Below, one piece after another: positions 1 through 5,049 of a stretch of 5,049 bases of DNA (position 1 is the first letter of the stretch; each line of letters begins with the position of its first letter). The DNA is from Candidatus Aminicenantota bacterium (lineage in GTDB: Bacteria; Acidobacteriota; Aminicenantia; Aminicenantales; Aminicenantaceae). The stretch is taken from assembly GCA_030617525.1 (NCBI GenBank), contig JAUWVG010000224.1, positions 1-5,049 of the forward strand, in the 5' to 3' direction. Position numbers and translations under genes: made by a program. The notes under the pieces are model-generated. The model had not been told where the DNA came from, searched no databases, and was given only the letters and a program-made list of their open reading frames with translations.

Positions 1-530
1 CCCAGGACATTTTCCAGCCCTTTTGGAACTTTTGTGGGTTTGAGAACGACGGCATCCTGAATGGCTCCGAGTGGACAGACAGCCGCACAAAATGTCCGGC
101 CGTAAAACAACGCCACAATGAGAGGCAGAATAAAAAAGACAATGACGGACAAAGGAATGACATACGCCGGATTGAACAGAGCCAGGCTCACATTTTGAAT
201 GGCCCCAATTGAGCAGACACATCCTTTCCTGAAGAATCCAAAATAGGCCAGAGAAAAAACCATCAAGAAGAAGATGTTCCGCCGTGACCGCAGTTTGTAG
301 GCAAAATAGGTGGCCAAAAACAGTGCTGCGGCCAAGACAAAAATATCAATGTATTCCCATCCCGTGGCCCGAGGTGACGGAGTGAGCAGATCGGGCCGAA
401 CATAATCTGTTTCAAAATCGGGTTTGGGAAATCGCTCCTGAATCTGTGACAGGCAGAACAGAGGACATAACAGCAGGAAAGCCGTAATGAAGATTTTTCC
501 TTTTTTTATTCTGCTTTGTTTCATGTCCAT
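1..530 (-). CDS. NapH/NosR-like membrane 4Fe-4S protein, 3' end outside window
   Basis: The ATG at 530 opens a frame that runs to the left edge, giving 176 complete residues; the C-terminus is missing. A basic N-terminus and a hydrophobic stretch (about 12-28) form a signal peptide or first membrane helix. A polar segment to about residue 58 follows, then membrane segments near 59-77, 86-100 and 121-142. Cysteine motifs are RKGCVCSIGAIQN (101-113; C104, C106) and GRTFCAAVCPLGAIQD (144-159; C148, C152). The second is the GRxFCxxxCPxGA signature of NapH, NosR and related membrane polyferredoxins, which pass electrons between the quinone pool and a periplasmic ferredoxin. The gene starts 5 bases after the Tat ferredoxin, just as napG and napH sit together, so the two probably work as a pair. 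The polar segment after the first hydrophobic stretch, and the CxC rather than CxxxCP first motif, differ from standard NapH. Further ferredoxin motifs expected at the C-terminus cannot be seen. Confidence 0.88.
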   Translation of the reverse strand, partial: MDMKQSRIKKGKIFITAFLLLCPLFCLSQIQERFPKPDFETDYVRPDLLTPSPRATGWEYIDIFVLAAALFLATYFAYKLRSRRNIFFLMVFSLAYFGFFRKGCVCSIGAIQNVSLALFNPAYVIPLSVIVFFILPLIVALFYGRTFCAAVCPLGAIQDAVVLKPTKVPKGLENVL

Positions 531-535
531 GAATT

Positions 536-1123
536 TCAGCCTTTGAGAAATTTCTGGCTCTCATCTCCCCTGAGAATGTAGGGCTGACTGGCCGGAACAC
601 GCTTCCATGCTTGAGAAGGGCATCTGCGGGCAATCGAACACTCATTGCAGTTCAGACAGCGGTCATGCTGATTCTGCAGGTAAAGGGACCCGTTCCCAAA
701 AGACGCGCAGCCCTTGACACATTTGCCACAGCCGATACACAATTTTTCATCGATGGTGTATTCAAAATAGGGGATTTCAATAAAATTCCGCGTGATCGCA
801 CCTGAAGGACAGAGTTGGCTTTCCGCTCCTGTATCCCTATCCCTGGCCCCCGGCTGCAGATAACCGCTGCACAGGTCACAATATCCGCACATCGAAAAGG
901 AATGGACACACTTCACTGAAGAGAGAGGAAGAACACAATTGACCGCGCATTTTTCGCATTGGATACAGATGTTGGGATCCAGCTGCCAGACCATCTCTTC
1001 GGAAGACGACTTGCTGAGCAGGATCCCGGAGAGTCCCGTGATGGTCACACCGGCAGCCGTGTGCAGGCCTTTCCGGATAAAATCCCTACGCTTCATCGGT
1101 TTTTTTTGCCTCTTTTGTGTCAC
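536..1123 (-). CDS. Tat-exported polyferredoxin of NapG/MauM type, 195 aa
   Basis: This is a periplasmic electron carrier predicted to hold about four [4Fe-4S] clusters. The N-terminus has a Tat motif KRRDFIRK (11-18) and a hydrophobic stretch to about residue 37. Seventeen cysteines follow, in four groups: C53-x2-C56-x2-C59-x3-C63; C79-x2-C82-x2-C85 with a later C105-Pro; C129-x2-C132-x2-C135-x3-C139; and C156-x2-C159-x2-C162-x5-C168-Pro. C72 is an extra one. The length, Tat signal and four-cluster layout match the NapG/MauM ferredoxin family. Members of that family relay electrons from a NapH-like membrane protein to a periplasmic acceptor. The GTG at 1123 is chosen because AGGAG lies 6 bases upstream; the alternative ATG at 1096 would still keep the Tat motif. 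The gene overlaps the small Tat gene by 4 bases and ends 5 bases before the membrane iron-sulfur gene. I do not use napG as a symbol because no nitrate reductase genes are present. Confidence 0.92.
   Translation of the reverse strand: MTQKRQKKPMKRRDFIRKGLHTAAGVTITGLSGILLSKSSSEEMVWQLDPNICIQCEKCAVNCVLPLSSVKCVHSFSMCGYCDLCSGYLQPGARDRDTGAESQLCPSGAITRNFIEIPYFEYTIDEKLCIGCGKCVKGCASFGNGSLYLQNQHDRCLNCNECSIARRCPSQAWKRVPASQPYILRGDESQKFLKG
540..544 (-). promoter_or_regulatory. Ribosome binding site of the membrane iron-sulfur gene
   Basis: AAAGG at 544-540 on the minus strand lies inside the last codons of the ferredoxin gene, 9 bases before the ATG at 530. A second in-frame ATG at 524 would be 15 bases away, so 530 is the better start. 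The match is modest. Confidence 0.5.
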
Positions 1124-1365
1124 TTCAAACTCCTGCTTTCAGACATTTTATTTCGTTCCTGGAGGGCTAAAGATTCCTGACAGCGACTGATTTTTGAACA
1201 GTTTCTGCAGGGTAAATCTATGGAGCAAGACGCATTTGTACCAGAATTTGCGCGTCCTCTCCAGCCAAGGAACAGTCCTGAAAACACAAAGCCACCCAAT
1301 AAAACAGCTCTCATCCCATCCTTCAAAAAATCACGCCTGCTTTTGACTTTTTTATGATCAAGCAT
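1120..1365 (-). CDS. Small Tat-signal protein with four conserved-looking cysteines, 81 aa
   Basis: Starting at the ATG at 1365, the protein has a textbook Tat motif SRRDFLK (residues 9-15), a hydrophobic stretch at about 20-35 and then a short polar tail. The tail holds CSIDLPCRNCSKISRC at residues 47-62: C47, C53, C56 and C62 in a C-x5-C-x2-C-x5-C pattern. No larger domain is present and I do not recognise a named family. A Tat signal normally means the protein folds and often loads a cofactor before export, so four cysteines in so short a tail suggest an iron-sulfur cluster or another bound metal; this is inference. No clear AxA cleavage site is seen, so it may stay anchored by its N-terminus. 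Its TGA overlaps the GTG start of the Tat ferredoxin by 4 bases, implying translational coupling and probably a shared complex. The gene is short, but signal, ribosome binding site and coupling all support it. Confidence 0.8.
   Translation of the reverse strand: MLDHKKVKSRRDFLKDGMRAVLLGGFVFSGLFLGWRGRANSGTNASCSIDLPCRNCSKISRCQESLALQERNKMSESRSLK
1130..1134 (-). promoter_or_regulatory. Ribosome binding site that sets a GTG start for the ferredoxin gene
   Basis: AGGAG at 1134-1130 on the minus strand stands 6 bases before the GTG at 1123. The only nearby ATG, at 1096, has a weaker purine run at a worse distance. This favours the GTG start and a 4-base overlap with the stop of the preceding gene. 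Confidence 0.7.
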
Positions 1366-1378
1366 TTGAGTCCTCTCC
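1366..1378 (-). promoter_or_regulatory. Ribosome binding site that sets the start of the small Tat gene
   Basis: The minus strand carries GGAGAGG at 1378-1372, a 6-base spacer, then ATG at 1365. It begins directly after the TAG of the NHL gene. The frame is open further upstream, with possible starts at 1389 and 1440, but those lie inside the NHL gene and would put unrelated residues before the Tat signal. This site decides for 1365. Confidence 0.75.
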
Positions 1379-2374
1379 CTATTGTCCATCCTGATTTTTT
1401 GCAAAAATTCGCACGAGTTTTTGTTTGGGATCCAGGACAAGGATCCTCTGGGCTGAATCCACGGCTAAATCCAGTCCAACCGTGCCTTCGACAAACTGAT
1501 CAGGTCCGGCCACAACAGACACCATCTCTCCCAGCTGATTGTGGACCTTGATCCTGGCTATGCCCTTTTCGCTTGTGATAAATGACCCATCTTCCAAAAA
1601 AATAAAATGCGTCGGATTGCAGCAGCCGCAGAATCCTTCTATGCCCATGGAGAATTCTCCCCAGGATGTCCTGAAACCTCCGTCCATTGTATAATTTTCG
1701 AGCGAATGACGCCCGGTGTTGGCCGCCCAGAGAAATCCATCCGGATCAACAGCGACGTCGAAATACGGGCTGGGAATGATAAACCCGGGAATATCTTTTT
1801 TTTCGTCTTTTTCACCAATTTTCTTAAGAAGGTTTCCGCTTTTATCAAACTTCCAAACAATCAGATTTCCGGCATCGGCCACAAAGACAGAGTCTTCCGA
1901 TAGGGCAATCGAAGTGAAAATCGCTTCCTCCCCCCGTGATTCCCATTCGGCTTTTTTTTTGCCATCCAAATCGTACACCTCAACATGATTATTCATCCCT
2001 AAATACACATCACGATTTTTTTCAACAGCAAGACAGTGAACAGGTTCGTCCACAGAAATCGTGGATTGATGGATTCCCTCTCCGTTGAAAATAAGAATGG
2101 TCTTGTCTCCCGAGACATAGATGTTTCCCTCCGGCCCGACAGCAAGTCCATAAACATGCGGTTGTTCGAGTGGAATCCGGCCGACCTCAGAATAATGCAC
2201 AAGACTGGCATCACTCTCCATAAATCTTTCAATGTCGTATTCAAAAGGATTGTCCTGATTGCGCTTTGAATTCTCCTGGATAGCCTTATAACCAAAGAAG
2301 AGAATTCCCGCCATGGATAAAACGATGATGACACCTGACCATATCCGATCTTTCTTTATTTTGAATGCTGCCAT
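1379..2374 (-). CDS. Membrane-anchored NHL/six-bladed propeller protein with CGCCNP loop, 331 aa
   Basis: The ATG at 2374 follows AGAGG at 2386-2382 with a 7-base spacer. A basic N-terminus (FKIKKDR) precedes one hydrophobic segment at residues 13-28, so the protein is probably anchored with the rest outside the cytoplasm. From about residue 62 it has NHL-like blades: GLAVGPEGNIYVSGDKTILI (76-95), CLAVEKNRDVYLG (114-126), SIALSEDSVFVADAGNLIVW (155-174), DVAVDPDGFLWAANTGRHSL (206-225), HFIFLEDGSFITSEKGIARI (256-275) and DLAVDSAQRILVLDPKQKLV (302-321). That makes about six blades, the usual number for NHL propellers. The loop GFCGCCNPTHF (247-257) between blades four and five has three clustered cysteines (C249, C251, C252), which is unusual for a plain NHL domain and could bind metal or be redox-active. 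NHL propellers generally bind proteins, nucleic acids or ligands, and some are lyases; no catalytic residues of those enzymes are assigned here. The stop lies 13 bases before the next gene. Confidence 0.88.
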   Translation of the reverse strand: MAAFKIKKDRIWSGVIIVLSMAGILFFGYKAIQENSKRNQDNPFEYDIERFMESDASLVHYSEVGRIPLEQPHVYGLAVGPEGNIYVSGDKTILIFNGEGIHQSTISVDEPVHCLAVEKNRDVYLGMNNHVEVYDLDGKKKAEWESRGEEAIFTSIALSEDSVFVADAGNLIVWKFDKSGNLLKKIGEKDEKKDIPGFIIPSPYFDVAVDPDGFLWAANTGRHSLENYTMDGGFRTSWGEFSMGIEGFCGCCNPTHFIFLEDGSFITSEKGIARIKVHNQLGEMVSVVAGPDQFVEGTVGLDLAVDSAQRILVLDPKQKLVRIFAKNQDGQ

Positions 2375-2386
2375 TTGTTTTCCTCT

Positions 2387-3823
2387 CTAAAGAGTCCGCT
2401 CTCTCAAGTCCACACAGACCATCCTGTGAGAATCACGCGCCAGCAGTCTGCCATCAACGATAGCCAACGGTCCCCATGCATCAAAACCATCAAGCACCTT
2501 GGCTTGTGCCAGCTGTTCATATCCGTTTACACTTGCCTCCAGGACGGTCAAAACGCCGTCATCACTCAAAACATAAAATTTATCGTCGGCAACAATGTAC
2601 GGACCGAGTCCAAACCGGTTGGTCTTTCCGCTGGACCAGACAAATTGACTGACGTCATCGGGATGGCAGCAGACCAGCTGATTGCGAAGAGGCCCGGCAT
2701 CTTTGGGCAAAATCGAAAAGAGATGTCCTTTATAGTAGATGGGCGTCTGCTGTTCAGAGGCCATTCCCTCTTCCGGTTTTAAAGTTTGAAGTGCTTCAGC
2801 TGTAAAAACTCCATTTTCAACATTGATTTTCAGCATCAGACTTCCTGCACCATACCCCGCTGTCAAAAAAATTCTCCCATCTCCTAAATAAATAGGAGAA
2901 GGCGCAATAACAGTATGGTTCCAGAGCTTGGATTCAAAGACGATCTGACCGGCAGTGCCCTCTTCCGCCGAAACGCCCACGATCCCTCCGATAGCACTGT
3001 AAACGTACATTTTAACACCGTGTATGGTAAACGGTAAAACCGACGAATGCGACATCAGCCAGTTATTGGGATTGGGCGTTTCCCACACGATCTCACCGGT
3101 CTCACAATCGACTCCGATGAGCAGAGAGGTTCCTCCCACGGCGATCACAGCCAAAGATCCGTCGATGAGGGGACACTGTCCCGTGTACCAGAGAGGCTCC
3201 TCGGCCTGATATTCTCTTTGAAGGTCAATTCCCCACTTGAAATCACCGGAAACAGCATCCACACACATAACGTGGCATTTGGGACCTATGGTTACGACAT
3301 ATTTGTCCGTCACAGCAGGGACTGTCCGTGACATCCCGTGATTTCTTTTTATGTTGATCTCATATCCCCGCCGCCAGATCTCAGCGCCGTTTTCGAAAGA
3401 AAAACAGCGCAATATATCCGCTCGTATTTCCTCGTCATAATCAAGGATGTACACCCGCCCATTGGCCACAACCGGACCGGCATGACCTTCTCCAAGATCA
3501 AGTGACCACAGTATGTCCGGCCCGGATTCTCCCCATGTATCGGCCAGCCGGATATTTTCCCTGCTGATATTGTCGAATCCAGCCCCTCTGAACCTCGGCC
3601 ATCTTCCTTGAATTTGAGAAGAGACACCGTCAAATTCAGCAAACAGAGCTCCAAAATCCACGGCCTCACCCAGGCTGGTAAAACCCTCCGGCCTGTTGTC
3701 CCGGCCGGGAACACTCTCCACGAAATCTTTGACCGGATTATAGAGAAACCACCAACTCAGGAAAATCAATCCGACAAAAGTCGTTCCGATTATGGTTACC
3801 AGATTGAGGGCTTTTTCATTCAT
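2387..3823 (-). CDS. Membrane-anchored PQQ-like beta-propeller protein, 478 aa
   Basis: An in-frame TAG lies directly before the ATG at 3823, so the frame cannot start further upstream. No Shine-Dalgarno sequence precedes this ATG, unlike the downstream genes. Residues 7-27 form one hydrophobic segment (signal anchor), followed by a linker to about residue 72. Then comes RWPRFRGAGFDNIS (74-87), matching the WPxFRG entry motif that opens many PQQ-repeat propellers, and ILWSLDLGEGHAGPVVANGR at about 104-123. Blade repeats follow: CFSFENGAEIW (140-150), CVDAVSGDFKW (187-197), GVDCETGEIVW (237-247), later degenerate blades, and a closing strand RMVCVDL (467-473). The predicted product is a propeller tethered to the outer face of the cytoplasmic membrane. 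It is not a simple duplicate of the upstream propeller, because the repeats and linkers differ clearly. A vicinal Cys-Cys at 385-386 is present, but no quinoprotein dehydrogenase active site can be assigned. The stop is 12 bases from the next start. A structural, binding or sensing role is as likely as catalysis. Confidence 0.88.
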   Translation of the reverse strand: MNEKALNLVTIIGTTFVGLIFLSWWFLYNPVKDFVESVPGRDNRPEGFTSLGEAVDFGALFAEFDGVSSQIQGRWPRFRGAGFDNISRENIRLADTWGESGPDILWSLDLGEGHAGPVVANGRVYILDYDEEIRADILRCFSFENGAEIWRRGYEINIKRNHGMSRTVPAVTDKYVVTIGPKCHVMCVDAVSGDFKWGIDLQREYQAEEPLWYTGQCPLIDGSLAVIAVGGTSLLIGVDCETGEIVWETPNPNNWLMSHSSVLPFTIHGVKMYVYSAIGGIVGVSAEEGTAGQIVFESKLWNHTVIAPSPIYLGDGRIFLTAGYGAGSLMLKINVENGVFTAEALQTLKPEEGMASEQQTPIYYKGHLFSILPKDAGPLRNQLVCCHPDDVSQFVWSSGKTNRFGLGPYIVADDKFYVLSDDGVLTVLEASVNGYEQLAQAKVLDGFDAWGPLAIVDGRLLARDSHRMVCVDLRERTL

Positions 3824-3854
3824 CTAACTGACGCGAATAATTCAGGCTAACTTT

Positions 3855-3885
3855 ATTATAAACCATTAAGGTGATCCCGTGTCGA
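3855..3885 (-). promoter_or_regulatory. Candidate sigma70-type promoter in the 80-base gap
   Basis: Reading the minus strand, a perfect TATAAT lies at 3860-3855. A weak -35-like TCGACA lies at 3885-3880, giving a 19-base spacer that is longer than ideal. Transcription would begin near 3848 and leave a leader of about 25 bases before the ATG at 3823. This is the only gap in the window long enough for a promoter, which supports the call, but the -35 match is poor and such hexamers occur by chance in AT-rich gaps. If real, it would let the five downstream genes be transcribed independently of the propeller gene upstream. Confidence 0.35.
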
Positions 3886-3903
3886 ATATAGGATTCTCAC
3901 AAT

Positions 3904-5049
3904 TTATTTTTCTGCAATAGCAAAAAGATAATGATGAGTTCGGAAATACAATTTACCTTCCGAGATCGCGGGTGTGGCCAAGTTTTCATCTTTCATTGAA
4001 TTTGTGGCCAAAATCTCAAAATTTGGCCCGGATTTAATGACATAGACATCCCCTTCCTGACTGGAAAAATACAATTTTCCATCTGCAGCCACACCAGAAG
4101 CCGCAAATGATGTCATCTTTCCAATCTGCTCACGATAGATCTGCTCACCTGTTTTTGCATGAAAACAGCTGAGCGAGCCGTTCCAGTTTAAGTTGTAAAG
4201 ATAATCCCCATAAATGAGAGGCGTTAGGATATAGGACCCCCCGCGTCTGACACTCCACACAATTTTATCATTAGCTGTCGTCTCATCTTTGAGAGAGATG
4301 TCGCCTTGGGCATCCAATTTAATGGCATAAATCGGAGACATCCGTCCATGCGCACTGTTGATGTAGACGAGGTTACCGGCAACAACAGGAGTAGGGATGG
4401 GGATATCACCACCACCGTCGATCTTCCATATCTCTTTGCCAGTCTGAAAATCATATCCTCCAATATGCTTGAATCCGTTGACAATAACCTGAGTTTTCCG
4501 TTCTCCGACATAAATTGTCGGAGTGCTCCAAGTGGGGTAGTCCTCACGCGGAGTCCTCCAGAGTTCTTTCCCGGTTTTAATATCCAGAGCTGCCAGAAAA
4601 GCGGTGTTTAAGGCATCACACTGCACCACAATGACTCCATCATGGATCACTGGAGAACTGGCAAATCCCCATTGGGCGTCGGGGACTGAAAAAAAGGCCG
4701 AATTCAGAACACCAAAATCTTTCTTCCAGACCAAATTCCCATCCAGGTCGTAACAGTAGAGTCCTTCCGAACCGAAAAAGGCAACAACATAAAAACCATC
4801 CGTAGCCGCCGTAGAATTTGCGTGTGTGGCCATGGGATGCCGTTTGACTTTGGGAACACCTTCATGCGCCGTTTTTTCCCATAAAATCTTGCCTGTTTTT
4901 TTGTCCAAACAATAAACCTTCCACTGGTAGACAGCATCATCTTCAACAGGATTGATGCTCCCATAGAGTCCTGTCTTCAGTTCCGGATTCTTTTTTTCAC
5001 TGATAGCCGTTGTGATAAAAATCCGGTTTTCCCATATAATAGGGCTGGA
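3904..5049 (-). CDS. PQQ-like beta-propeller protein (BamB-like fold), 5' end outside window
   Basis: The frame is open from the right edge to a TAA at 3906-3904 and gives 381 residues. The true start lies beyond 5049. The TTG at 4908 is an internal leucine inside a propeller strand (VYCLDKKTGKILWE), so it should not be taken as the start. Seven or eight blade-like repeats are visible, with recurring aspartate or TGK/TGE-type turns followed by a tryptophan or tyrosine: CLDKKTGKILW, CYDLDGNLVW, ALDIKTGKELW, GYDFQTGKEIW, CFHAKTGEQIY, and a last short strand LFAIAEK. HANSTAATDG and FFGSEGLYCYDLDG are stretches I recognise from a large family of secreted PQQ-repeat proteins, whose members usually carry a signal peptide and an N-terminal WPxxRG-type motif; that part would be in the missing segment. 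Nothing shows that PQQ is bound, and no catalytic residue can be assigned. It probably acts in the periplasm. An 80-base gap separates it from the next gene, so it may be the preceding operon member or a separate unit. Confidence 0.9.
   Translation of the reverse strand, partial: SSPIIWENRIFITTAISEKKNPELKTGLYGSINPVEDDAVYQWKVYCLDKKTGKILWEKTAHEGVPKVKRHPMATHANSTAATDGFYVVAFFGSEGLYCYDLDGNLVWKKDFGVLNSAFFSVPDAQWGFASSPVIHDGVIVVQCDALNTAFLAALDIKTGKELWRTPREDYPTWSTPTIYVGERKTQVIVNGFKHIGGYDFQTGKEIWKIDGGGDIPIPTPVVAGNLVYINSAHGRMSPIYAIKLDAQGDISLKDETTANDKIVWSVRRGGSYILTPLIYGDYLYNLNWNGSLSCFHAKTGEQIYREQIGKMTSFAASGVAADGKLYFSSQEGDVYVIKSGPNFEILATNSMKDENLATPAISEGKLYFRTHHYLFAIAEK

Noticed and set aside
2664..2671. Vicinal Cys-Cys (residues 385-386) in the 478-residue propeller, recalling the disulfide ring of PQQ alcohol dehydrogenases
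   Set aside because: In those enzymes the pair lies in the N-terminal part with a known set of PQQ-binding residues; here it is near the C-terminus and the other residues are not recognisable.
2375..2782. A 135-codon open frame on the plus strand, plus several shorter plus-strand frames throughout the window
   Set aside because: They lie antisense within clear propeller and ferredoxin genes, show no family motifs, and have no organised upstream signals.
3880..3900. Imperfect inverted repeat after the first propeller gene (GTG-A-GAAT, loop, ATTC-GA-CAC), considered as a terminator
   Set aside because: The stem is short, AT-rich and interrupted, and no T-run follows it on the minus strand.
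4704..4908. TTG at 4908 as the start of a 334-residue propeller protein, and an alternative-frame 86-residue ORF over it
   Set aside because: The main frame continues upstream without a stop to 5049 and the TTG sits in the middle of a propeller strand; the 86-residue frame is only a shadow.
1..5049. c-type heme sites (CxxCH), tRNA or rRNA genes, CRISPR repeats, insertion sequence ends
   Set aside because: None was seen. The cysteine motifs are ferredoxin-like with no following histidine, there is almost no non-coding space, and no direct or inverted repeat of useful length was noticed by eye.

Overview
The window is bacterial. All six genes lie on the minus strand, so it reads from high to low coordinates, and coding density is very high. 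The longest gap is 80 bases; the other junctions are 12, 13 and 5 bases or a 4-base overlap. Four of the five starts in view have a purine-rich Shine-Dalgarno sequence. Two proteins carry Tat (twin-arginine) signals and two others have one N-terminal membrane segment. This points to an uncultured or environmental Gram-negative bacterium that handles redox chemistry outside the cytoplasmic membrane. The first propeller resembles a family I associate with Acidobacteriota, Planctomycetota and related groups, but the phylum cannot be settled from this sequence.

Layout in transcription order: (1) 5049-3904, the C-terminal 381 residues of a PQQ-like beta-propeller whose start lies outside the window. 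(2) An 80-base gap with a perfect TATAAT box, the only promoter candidate seen. (3) 3823-2387, a second, membrane-anchored PQQ-like propeller of 478 residues. (4) 2374-1379, a membrane-anchored NHL-type propeller with an unusual CGCCNP loop. (5) 1365-1120, an 81-residue Tat protein with four cysteines in a C-x5-C-x2-C-x5-C pattern. (6) 1123-536, a Tat-exported polyferredoxin of the NapG/MauM type. (7) 530 to the left edge, the first 176 complete residues of a NapH/NosR-like membrane iron-sulfur protein.

The last two genes form a NapGH-like pair. In known systems such a pair takes electrons from quinol and passes them through a periplasmic ferredoxin to a terminal partner. Here it is joined to two or three propellers and a tiny cysteine protein, with no recognisable terminal reductase or cytochrome in the window (no CxxCH motif was seen). 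My inference is that this is one operon for an envelope-located electron-transfer module, with the propellers acting as scaffolds, sensors or substrate-binding parts. The substrate is unknown. The grouping, the small four-cysteine protein and the CGCCNP loop are the parts most likely to be undescribed.
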